From: Actinacidiphila acididurans
GTDB lineage: Bacteria > Actinomycetota > Actinomycetes > Streptomycetales > Streptomycetaceae
Reading direction: 5' to 3'
DNA length: 64,000 nucleotides
NCBI RefSeq assembly: GCF_016918855.1
Contig: NZ_JADKYB010000003.1
Location: 186,001 to 250,000, forward strand
The notes under the pieces were generated by a model. That model worked only from the letters and a program-made list of their open reading frames with translations, made no database searches and had not been told where the DNA came from. The stretch's first letter is position 1; each line of letters opens with the position of its first letter. Shown here in pieces: positions 53,194-61,077 of the stretch. The position numbers and the translations under genes are program-made.

Positions 53194-53421
53194 GCGGATT
53201 CCTCCTGGAACGAACCTGCGACGTACATGGCCGGCCGGCCCGTGGGCCGGCGGGTGCCGTCGCGGGGACGGCTCTGGGTGCTTGCCCGGGCGGTGGCGGT
53301 GAGGGGGCCGGACGCGACGAGGCGGCCGCGCGGGGCCCGGGGGCTCGCGATCGGTGGGAGGAAGGCGTCGAGCGCGGCTCCCGACGGACGCCGCGGCGGC
53401 TCTCGCGTGCCTTCAAGTAAT

Positions 53422-53433
53422 AACGTTGGAAAG
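53422..53433. promoter_or_regulatory. LacI-type operator (GtaA-like side)
   Basis: AACGTTGGAAAG preceded by AATA (AATAACGTTGGAAAG). Identical 12-mer to the site on the transporter side; similar at 10 of 12 to the site before GH32. Confidence 0.65.
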
Positions 53434-53645
53434 CACCGGCATGACAGCACGCTCCGCGGCGGGTTGTCCACCCCCACGGCGCGTACTTTCCGGTTTGTCG
53501 CTTCCGAAGGTACGTCAAAGCGCCCTGGACGGCCGGATGGAAGCGGCATTCACCTGTGACTTTCCGTTCCGCCCCCGCGCGTTGCCCAGCCGATGCGCCA
53601 CGGAGCCGATTTCCGGGTCCCGGACAGAAATCCTTGCACGGACGC

Positions 53646-53693
53646 TTGACAGTGTGAGGACGCTGGGCTCAGGGTCTCTACAACGTTGGAAAG
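53646..53693 (+). promoter_or_regulatory. transporter promoter with overlapping LacI-type operator
   Basis: -35 TTGACA (53646-53651), 18-nt spacer, -10-like CAGGGT (53670-53675), then the operator CAACGTTGGAAAG (53681-53693) directly over the expected transcription start. This is the usual design for repression. About 75 bp before the binding-protein ATG. Confidence 0.65.
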
Positions 53694-53768
53694 AGCGGGA
53701 GTTCAGCGACTGCTCCCCGCACCCTCAACCGTCCCTCCCTTCACCGCCTCCGAGGATGTGATCGGCGC

Positions 53769-54887
53769 ATGATCGCCATCCCACGCGCCAAGGCCGTAGC
53801 AGCCGCGATGATCACGGCCGGCTTGTGCCTCACCGCCGCCGCCTGCACCAACTCCGGGAACGACTCGTCGAGTTCGTCGCCGTCCAGCAGCGCCGCGGAC
53901 AACACCGCCGCGGCCCAGCAGGTGGCCACGCCCACCGACAGCGCCGCCGCCGCGGGCTGCACGTACCAGAAGTACGGCGGTGGGGTCGCCAAGCTGGACA
54001 TCACCGACGGGAAGACCGTCGTCGGCTTCTCCCAGTCCGAGTCGACCAGCAACCCCTTCCGCGCCACCGAGACCAAGAGCATCGAGAACGAGGCCAAGCG
54101 ACTGGGCGTCAAGCTCATCGAGCGCAACGCCAACGCCGACGTCAACGCCCAGAACTCGCAGATCCAGGACATGATCGCGCAGGGCGCCAAGGTCCTCGTC
54201 GTGGCTCCGGAGAACTCCGACGGCCTCGGACCGGCCCTGGCCCAGGCCAAGGCCAAGAAGATCCCGGTGCTCACCATCGACCGCACGGTCACCGGCACCG
54301 CCTGCACCGACTTCATCGCCTTCATCGGCTCGAACTTCTACGGCCAGGCCCAGATCGCCGCCGACGACCTCAACACCGCCACCGGCGGCAACGCGCACGT
54401 CGCGATCCTCACCGGCACGCCCGGCAACAACGTCACCACCGACCGGACCAAGGGCTTCCAGGACCAGGTCAAGGCGAAGTATCCGAACATCAAGATCGTC
54501 GCCTCGCAGACCGGTAACTTCGCCCAGACCGACGGCCAGAAGGTGATGGAGCAGTTGCTCCAGGCGCACTCCGACATCAACGCGGTCTACGCCGAGAACG
54601 ACGAGATGGCGCTCGGCGCGATCCAGGCGATCCGCTCGGCCGGCAAGACGCCGGGCAAGGACGTCAAGATCGTGTCCATCGACGGCATCCAGCAGATGGT
54701 CCAGAACGTCGCCTCCGGCTTGGCCGTCGCCGACATCGAGACCAACCCGCGGTTCGGCCCGCTCGCCTTCCAGTCGCTGCAGAACTTCTACGGCACCTCC
54801 GGCGTGCAGGACAAGGTGATCATCAAGGACGGTCACTTCACCACGGACAACGCCAAGCAGGCCCTGTCGCAGGGTCTCGTGTACTGA
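53769..54887 (+). CDS. sugar ABC transporter substrate-binding lipoprotein (YtfQ type)
   Basis: 372 residues. Lipobox LTAAAC near residue 20 gives a lipid-anchored Cys, followed by a Ser-rich linker. Type I periplasmic-binding fold: TVVGFSQSESTSNPFRATETKSI, IERNANADVNAQNSQIQDMI, VVAPENSDG, TGTPGNNVTTDRTKGF, YAENDEMALGAIQAI, VSIDGIQQ. This pattern is that of the ribose/galactofuranose binding proteins (E. coli YtfQ). It is the first gene of the transporter operon. Pyranose versus furanose specificity cannot be judged from sequence alone. Confidence 0.93.
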   Translation: MIAIPRAKAVAAAMITAGLCLTAAACTNSGNDSSSSSPSSSAADNTAAAQQVATPTDSAAAAGCTYQKYGGGVAKLDITDGKTVVGFSQSESTSNPFRATETKSIENEAKRLGVKLIERNANADVNAQNSQIQDMIAQGAKVLVVAPENSDGLGPALAQAKAKKIPVLTIDRTVTGTACTDFIAFIGSNFYGQAQIAADDLNTATGGNAHVAILTGTPGNNVTTDRTKGFQDQVKAKYPNIKIVASQTGNFAQTDGQKVMEQLLQAHSDINAVYAENDEMALGAIQAIRSAGKTPGKDVKIVSIDGIQQMVQNVASGLAVADIETNPRFGPLAFQSLQNFYGTSGVQDKVIIKDGHFTTDNAKQALSQGLVY

Positions 54888-54992
54888 CCGTCGCGCCGGC
54901 TGATGCGGCCGGGCCGGAGGGTCCCCACCCGTCCCTCCGGTCCGGGGCCGGCCCCGGGCTGCCTGCCGGCAGCCCCGTACGAGGAGGCAGAC

Positions 54993-56720
54993 GTGGTCCA
55001 GCAGGACCTCGACCCCCGCAGTGACTCCGTGCTGGAGGTCTCGGGGGTGCACAAGAGCTTCGCGGGCGTGCACGCGCTGCGCGACGTCGGCTTCGCGCTG
55101 CGGCCCGCCGAGGTGCACGCGCTGATCGGCGAGAACGGCGCGGGCAAGTCCACCCTGATCAAGGTGATGACCGGGGTCTACCGCCCCGACCGGGGCACGG
55201 TCCGCCTGGACGGCCGCGACCGCGACTTCCGCAACCCCCTGGAGGCCCAGGCGGCCGGGATCTCCACCATCTACCAGGAAGTCAACCTGGTCCCGCTGAT
55301 GTCGGTGGCCCGCAACCTGTACCTCGGCCGTGAGCCGCGGCGGTTCGGCCTGGTCGACGTGGGCCGGATGAACCGCCAGGCCACGCAGACCCTCGGCCGC
55401 TACGGCGTCGACGTCGACGTCACGCGGCCGCTGCGCACCCTGGGCCTGGGCGCGCAGCAGATGGTCGCGCTCGCCCGCGCGGTCCAGGTCGACGCCCGCG
55501 TGGTCATCATGGACGAGCCCACCTCGTCCCTGGAGCCGCGCGAGGTCGAGACCCTCTTCTCGGTGATCCGCCGGCTGAAGGAGCAGGGCATCGCGGTCGT
55601 CTACGTCAGCCACCGGCTCGACGAGCTGTACGCGATCTGCGACCGCGTCACCGTGATGCGCGACGGCGCCGTCGTGCACACCGGGGACATCGCCGACCTG
55701 GAGCGGCTGCGGCTGATCTCCCTGATGCTCGGCCGGGAGATGTCCACCGTCCGCGACAAGGGCACCACCGCCTTCGACGCAGGCGGGCACGAGCGGCGCA
55801 CCGAGCGGCCGGTGCTGTCGGCGCAGAACCTGACCGTACGTCACCGCATCCGCGACGTGTCGCTCGACATCCACGCCGGCGAGGTCGTCGGCCTCGGCGG
55901 CCTGCTCGGGGCCGGCCGCAGCGAGACCGCCAAGGCGATCGTGGGGGCGCTCGGCACCGAGTCCGGCAGCGTCGAGATCGAGGGCCGGCCGATGCGCCGC
56001 CGCAGCCCCGCCGCCTCGATCCGGGCCGGGGTGGTCATGCTGGCCGAGGACCGCAAGGCCGAGGGCATCATCCCCAACCTGTCGGTGCGCGAGAACATCT
56101 CACTCGCCGCGCTGCCCCGCCTGTCCCGGGCCGGCCTGGTCAACCGGGCCAAGCAGGACGAGGTGGTCCGCTTCTTCATGGAGCGGCTGCGGATCAAGGC
56201 GTCCGGGCCGGACCAGAAGGTCAGCGACCTGTCCGGCGGCAACCAGCAGAAGGTGCTGCTGGCCCGCTGGATGTGCCTGAACCCCAAGGTGCTGCTGCTC
56301 GACGAGCCGACCCGCGGCATCGACGTCGGCGCCAAGGCCGAGGTGCAGGCGATCATCGACGAACTCGCCCGCGACGGGCTCGGCGTGCTGCTCATCTCCT
56401 CGGACCTGGAGGAGCTGATCGAGGGCTCGGACCGGGTGGTCGTCCTGAAGGACGGCCATGTGGTGGGCGATCTCGTCGGACAGGACGTCAGCGAGGAGGG
56501 TCTGCTCGACGCCTTCGCCACCGCGCCGGCCGTCTCGCCCGACGCGCCCGCTCCTGACCCGGACGCCGACCCGGACGCCGCGTCGGAGACCGCTTCGGAC
56601 AGCGCCGCCAGCACGTCCGCCGCCCCCGGCACACCCGACTCACCCGACGACCCCGCCGGGACGCCGCAGGCCCCCGCGCAGGACCCGGCCGCCGCGCCCG
56701 TGAAGGAGAACCACGCATGA
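54993..56720 (+). CDS. sugar ABC transporter ATP-binding protein (two ABC domains)
   Basis: 575 residues from a GTG with GAGGAGG upstream. First ABC domain: Walker A GENGAGKST (near 47), signature LGLGAQQMVALARA (a degenerate LSGGQ), Walker B VVIMDEPTSSL. Second domain: the family-typical altered P-loop GGLLGAGRSE, signature LSGGNQQKVLLARW, VLLLDEPTRGIDVG. This double layout is RbsA/YtfR-like. The last 65 residues form an acidic Pro/Ala/Asp/Thr-rich tail not needed for ATPase function. The stop overlaps the permease start. Confidence 0.94.
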   Translation: MVQQDLDPRSDSVLEVSGVHKSFAGVHALRDVGFALRPAEVHALIGENGAGKSTLIKVMTGVYRPDRGTVRLDGRDRDFRNPLEAQAAGISTIYQEVNLVPLMSVARNLYLGREPRRFGLVDVGRMNRQATQTLGRYGVDVDVTRPLRTLGLGAQQMVALARAVQVDARVVIMDEPTSSLEPREVETLFSVIRRLKEQGIAVVYVSHRLDELYAICDRVTVMRDGAVVHTGDIADLERLRLISLMLGREMSTVRDKGTTAFDAGGHERRTERPVLSAQNLTVRHRIRDVSLDIHAGEVVGLGGLLGAGRSETAKAIVGALGTESGSVEIEGRPMRRRSPAASIRAGVVMLAEDRKAEGIIPNLSVRENISLAALPRLSRAGLVNRAKQDEVVRFFMERLRIKASGPDQKVSDLSGGNQQKVLLARWMCLNPKVLLLDEPTRGIDVGAKAEVQAIIDELARDGLGVLLISSDLEELIEGSDRVVVLKDGHVVGDLVGQDVSEEGLLDAFATAPAVSPDAPAPDPDADPDAASETASDSAASTSAAPGTPDSPDDPAGTPQAPAQDPAAAPVKENHA

Positions 56721-57682
56721 CCTCCCTCACCTGGACCGGACCCGCGCTCGACCGCGCGCGGCTCCGCCGCCTGCTCCAGGAGTACGGCGTCTACGCGGCG
56801 CTCGCCGTGCTGTTCGCCGTGGCGGTCGGCCTGGACACCAACTTCGTCGAGATGAGCAACATCCGCGTCCAGCTCTACCAGGTCGCGCCCACCCTGCTGG
56901 TCGCCCTCGGCATGGCCCTGGTCATCGGCACCGAGGGCATCGACCTGTCGGTCGGCGCGGTGATCGCGCTCGCCGCCTCGGTGGTGCCGCTCTATCTCGG
57001 CTACGGCCTGCTCCCCGCACTGCTCGTGTCGCTGCTGCTGGGCGCGGCCTCCGGCGCGGTCGGCGGCGCGATGGTCGCCTTCGCCCGGATCCAGCCCATC
57101 GTCGCCACGCTCTCCCTGATGATCGGCGTGCGCGGCCTGGCCGAGCTCATCAACGGCAACTCCGCCAAGCCCGTCACCGAGTCCGCCATCCTCGACCTGG
57201 GCTCCCGCAGCCTCGTGGGCATCCCCGAGATGGCCTGGATCGCCGCCGTCTGCGCGCTGCTGACCGGCTTTCTGGTACGGCGCACCACCTTCGGCCGGCA
57301 GCTCGTCGCCATCGGCGACAACCGCCAGGCCAGCCGGCTGTCCGGGCTGCCGGTCCGCCGCGTGCTGGTCACCGTGTACGTCATCTCCGGGGTCCTGTCG
57401 GCGCTCGCCGGGCTGCTCATCGTCGGCCACGGCGCCGAGGCCGACCCGGCCAACCAGGGCCTGAACATGGAACTGAACGCGATCACCGCGGTGGTGGTCG
57501 GCGGCACCCCGCTCACCGGCGGCCGGGTCCGCGTCCTCGGCACCGTCGCGGGCGCGCTGTTCATGCAGCTCATCACCGCCGTACTGACGCAGCACAACGT
57601 GCACACCTCGTACACCCAGATCGTGGAGGCGGCCATCATCTGCTTCGCCGTCTACGCCTCCCAGGAGCGTGGTACCCGATGA
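56717..57682 (+). CDS. sugar ABC transporter permease (YtfT type)
   Basis: 321 residues, start overlaps the ATPase stop (ATGA). About eight to nine membrane helices; family motifs ALGMALVIGTEGIDLSVGAV and TAVVVGGTPLTGGRVRVLGT of the RbsC/YtfT permeases. Forms a membrane channel with the second permease. Its stop overlaps the second permease start. Confidence 0.93.
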   Translation: MTSLTWTGPALDRARLRRLLQEYGVYAALAVLFAVAVGLDTNFVEMSNIRVQLYQVAPTLLVALGMALVIGTEGIDLSVGAVIALAASVVPLYLGYGLLPALLVSLLLGAASGAVGGAMVAFARIQPIVATLSLMIGVRGLAELINGNSAKPVTESAILDLGSRSLVGIPEMAWIAAVCALLTGFLVRRTTFGRQLVAIGDNRQASRLSGLPVRRVLVTVYVISGVLSALAGLLIVGHGAEADPANQGLNMELNAITAVVVGGTPLTGGRVRVLGTVAGALFMQLITAVLTQHNVHTSYTQIVEAAIICFAVYASQERGTR

Positions 57683-58683
57683 CCTCCACCGTGCTGCCGC
57701 CGCCGGCGACCGCGAAGACCCGTGCCCCGCGCGCCACCCTCGGCGAGCGGATCGCCTCCCAGTTGCAGCGCCGCGGCGCGCTGGCCGTGCTGGTCCTGGT
57801 GTGCGCCATCGCCTCGGCCACCTCCTCGACCTTCCCCACCTGGTCCAACATCAGCAGCATCCTGGGCAACAACGCCTTCGTCTGGCTGCTCGCGCTCGGC
57901 ATGACCTTCGTCATCATCACCGGCGGCATCGACCTGTCGGTGGGCTCGATGTACGCGCTCGGCGGGGTGCTCGGCGCCTACGGTTCGACGCACGGCACAT
58001 GGCTCGCCGTGCTGCTGCCGCTCGCCGTCGGCGCCGCCTGGGGAACCGTGCAGGGTTTGCTGGTCGCCAAGGCCGGGATGGCACCGTTCATCGTCACCCT
58101 CGTCGGCCTGCTGGGCCTGCGCGGACTGCTCCAGGCCGTCACCAACGAGGGCGCCACCACCTATCTGGTGCCGGCCCACTCGGCGTTCCGCAACTTCGGC
58201 TCGGGTGTGTGGACCCCGGTGCTGATCACCGCCGCGTTCTTCGTGCTCGGCGCGGTGCTGCTCACCCGTACCGGCTTCGGTCACACCCTGACCGCGATGG
58301 GCGGCAACGAGCACGCGGCCACCCTCCTCGGCCTGCCCGTCGTCCGCGCCAAAGTGCTCGTCTACCTGCTGTCCGGGACGCTGGCGGCCGCCGCCGGCGC
58401 GCTGGGCGGCGCCCGGCTCGGCTCGGGCGTGACCACCATCGGCGTCGGCTACGAACTCACCGCCATCGCCTCCGTCGTCATCGGCGGCACCCTGCTGACC
58501 GGCGGCAGCGGATCGATCGGCGGCACCGCCAGCGGCGTGCTGCTGCTCGCGGTGATCCACAACCTGATCGACCACTACTTCTCGCAGTACGGCTCCGCCT
58601 TCACCGACACCGTCAACGGCGGCTTCCTCGCCGCCGTGGTGCTGCTGCAGACCCTGCTCAGCCGCACCCAGCAACTCGAATGA
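57679..58683 (+). CDS. sugar ABC transporter permease (YjfF type)
   Basis: 334 residues, ATGA overlap with the first permease. ALGMTFVIITGGIDLSVGSM and ASVVIGGTLLTGGSGSIGGT mark the RbsC-type permease family. With two different permeases and one double-ABC ATPase the operon has the same order as E. coli ytfQ-ytfR-ytfT-yjfF. The LacI gene begins 40 bp downstream with its own GGAGGAG site. Confidence 0.93.
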   Translation: MTSTVLPPPATAKTRAPRATLGERIASQLQRRGALAVLVLVCAIASATSSTFPTWSNISSILGNNAFVWLLALGMTFVIITGGIDLSVGSMYALGGVLGAYGSTHGTWLAVLLPLAVGAAWGTVQGLLVAKAGMAPFIVTLVGLLGLRGLLQAVTNEGATTYLVPAHSAFRNFGSGVWTPVLITAAFFVLGAVLLTRTGFGHTLTAMGGNEHAATLLGLPVVRAKVLVYLLSGTLAAAAGALGGARLGSGVTTIGVGYELTAIASVVIGGTLLTGGSGSIGGTASGVLLLAVIHNLIDHYFSQYGSAFTDTVNGGFLAAVVLLQTLLSRTQQLE

Positions 58684-58722
58684 CCGCCGTCCGGGCCCGC
58701 GCCGCAGAAGGGAGGAGCCGCC

Positions 58723-59890
58723 GTGGGGGCCAGCCTCAAGGACGTGGCGTCGCGCGCCGGCGTCTCGCTCAGGACGGCGTCCAAGGTCGTCAACGGCAGC
58801 CCGCACCTGCGCCCGGCCACCCGTGAGCGGGTGCTGCGGGCGGTCGCCGAACTCGGCTACCGGCCCAACCAGACGGCGCGCCACCTGCGCCACGGGCGTA
58901 CCGGGCTGATCACCATGGCGATCCCCGACCTGGCCCGGCCGCACTTCGCCGAACTGGCCGACGCGGTGATCGCGACCGCGGCCCGGTACGACCGCACGGT
59001 GCTGGTGGAGCAGACCGGCGGCTCGTTCGAGCGGGAGCTCATGGTGTGCGAGGGCACCGGCTCGTACCCGGCCGACGGGCTGATCCTCAGCCCGGCCGGG
59101 CTCGGCGAGGCCGACCTGCTGGCCCGCTCCGGCACGGTGCCGCTGGTGCTGCTCGGCGAGGCCGGCTTCCGCGTGCCCTACGACCGGGTCGCCATCGACG
59201 ACTTCGCCGCCGCGCGGACCGCGGTCCGGCACCTGACCTCGCTGGGCCGCCGCCGGGTGGCCTTCATCGGGGCCCGCCCGGACCGCGGCCGGCGGCAGGC
59301 CCATCTGCGGCTGCGCGGCTGGCGGCTGGAAGTGGCCGCGGCCGGCGGCGAACCGCGCAACTCCCTGGTGGTGGCCACCGACGGGCACGGCCGCCAGGAC
59401 GGCATGGACGCGATGACCCGGCTGCTGGCCGGCCCGGGCCACGGCGGGCGCCCGCCGGTGGACGCGGTGTTCGCCTACAACGACCAGATGGCGCTGGGCG
59501 CGATGCGCGTGCTGGCCCAGCGCGGCCTGCGCGTGCCCGAGGACGTCGCCGTCGTCGGCTTCGACGACACCGACGAGGGCCGGTACGCCGCGATCTCCCT
59601 GACCACGGTCGCGCCCGACACCTCCGCGATCGCCCGGCTCGCGGTCACCCGGCTGCTGGACCGGATCGACCGGGACCCGGAGTCGCCGCCGCCCGCCCCG
59701 CGCCGCATCACGCCCGGCCACACCCTCGTCGTACGCGAGTCGACGAGGGGCCGGGCGGGCCCCGGGCGCCCGGCACGGCCGGCCCCCGGACGCGCCCCGC
59801 CCGCCGGGCGCCCGTACCCCGGCCAGCGCCGCCCTCCCCACACCCAGCCGACTGCTCCCGGCGGCAGTCGCCCGTCGTCCGAGGAACCGA
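58723..59890 (+). CDS. LacI family transcriptional regulator (copy 2), no in-frame stop before galM
   Basis: GTG start with GGAGGAG. LacI domains to about codon 345: SLKDVASRAGVSLRTASKVVN, GYRPNQTARHLRHGRTG, ADGLILSPAGL, FAYNDQMALGAMRVL, VVGFDDTDEG, GHTLVVRESTRG. It is a close paralogue of copy 1. Copy 1 stops 7 codons after VARES, but here the frame stays open through the whole of galM to 61023 (766 codons), the extra part being a Pro/Arg-rich out-of-frame reading of galM. The end given is therefore the position before galM, not a true stop. A frameshift or lost stop is likely; the first stop in another frame is the TGA inside the galM start (59892-59894). Confidence 0.8.
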
Positions 59891-60976
59891 ATGACTCGCC
59901 CATCCCTGGTCCGCTCCGCCTTCGGCGTCACGTCCGGCGGCGCTCCCGTGGACCGCTGGACGCTCGACTCCGGCACCGGCGTCCGCGCCGAAGTGCTCAC
60001 CTACGGCGCGATCCTGCACAGCCTGCGAGTGCCGGCCCCCGGCGGCGAGGAGGACTGCGTCGTCCTCAACCTGCCGTCGGTCGGCGAATACGAAGCGCAC
60101 AGCGCGTTCTTCGGCGCCGTGATCGGCCGCTACGCCAACCGGATCGCGGCCGGCCGGTTCACCCTGGACGGCACCCCGTACCGGGTGCCGGTCAACGACC
60201 GCGGCCACGCGCTGCACGGCGGCCCCGAGGGCTTCGACCGGCATGTGTGGCAGGCGGCATCCGGACACCTGGACGACAGGGGCGTGCGCCTCCGGCTGAC
60301 CCTGCACAGCCCGGACGGCGACATGGGCTTCCCCGGCGCCCTGGACGCCTCGGTGACCTACACCCTCGACCGCCAGGGCACCCTGCGGCTGGACTACGCC
60401 GCGCGCACCGACCGCACCACCGTGGTCAACCTGACCCACCACGCCTACTTCAACCTCGCCGGCGCGGGCGTGGGCGACGTGCTCGGCCATACGCTGGCCC
60501 TGGACGCCCCGTCCTACCTGCCGGTCGACCCGGCCGGTATCCCGCTCGGCGCGCCGGAGCCCACCGCCGGCACCCCTTTCGACTTCGCCGAGCCGCACCT
60601 GATCGGCGAGCACATCGACGACGCCCACCCCCAGGTGCGCGCGGCCGGCGGCTACGACCACTGCTGGGTGCTCGGCCCGGGCCCGCAGGACGGCACTTTG
60701 CGCCGCGCCGCCCGGCTGGCCGACCCGCGCGGCGGCCGCCGTCTGGAGGTGTGGACCACCGAGCCGGGCATCCAGGTCTACAGCGGCAACACCTTGGACG
60801 GCACCCTCAGCGGAGCCGACGGCAAGCCGTACGAACGCCACGGCGCGGTCTGCCTGGAGACCCAGCACTTCCCCGACTCCCCGAACCGCCCCGACTACCC
60901 CTCCACCGTCCTGACCCCGGCCGACGCCTTCCACAGCACCACCGAATTCCGCTTCCCGCACCTGAACGGCCGGTAG
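59891..60976 (+). CDS. galM: aldose 1-epimerase (galactose mutarotase)
   Basis: 361 residues. Motifs: NRGHALHGGPEGF-like DRGHALHGGPEGF, catalytic His in NLTHHAYFNLAG, catalytic Glu in AVCLETQHFPDSPN, and YDHCWVLG. It interconverts alpha and beta anomers of galactose/glucose or related sugars, cytoplasmic. Its place after the transporter and regulator suggests that the imported sugar enters in a furanose or anomer form needing mutarotation (inference). Good agreement in length with GalM. A strong terminator follows. Confidence 0.94.
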   Translation: MTRPSLVRSAFGVTSGGAPVDRWTLDSGTGVRAEVLTYGAILHSLRVPAPGGEEDCVVLNLPSVGEYEAHSAFFGAVIGRYANRIAAGRFTLDGTPYRVPVNDRGHALHGGPEGFDRHVWQAASGHLDDRGVRLRLTLHSPDGDMGFPGALDASVTYTLDRQGTLRLDYAARTDRTTVVNLTHHAYFNLAGAGVGDVLGHTLALDAPSYLPVDPAGIPLGAPEPTAGTPFDFAEPHLIGEHIDDAHPQVRAAGGYDHCWVLGPGPQDGTLRRAARLADPRGGRRLEVWTTEPGIQVYSGNTLDGTLSGADGKPYERHGAVCLETQHFPDSPNRPDYPSTVLTPADAFHSTTEFRFPHLNGR

Positions 60977-61026
60977 CGGATCCGCCGAGGCCGAAACAGC
61001 CGGACACCGAGACAGCCGCATAACCA

Positions 61027-61064
61027 AGCAGCCGGGGCGCCGTCACGACGGCGCCCCGGCTGCT
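61027..61064. terminator. bidirectional terminator, 18-bp stem
   Basis: AGCAGCCGGGGCGCCGTC / GACGGCGCCCCGGCTGCT separated by AC (so the apical pairs open), between the convergent galM and the glycoside hydrolase. Confidence 0.85.
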
Positions 61065-61077
61065 TGCTTGCACGGGC

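Larger units (their letters stand above)
53194..53768. other. divergent regulatory region between GtaA-like and sugar ABC genes
   Basis: 575 bp without a gene. Holds AACGTTGGAAAG twice, one toward each gene, and a TTGACA/CAGGGT promoter for the transporter. A further near-TATAAT element was not found for the minus-strand gene. Confidence 0.6.
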
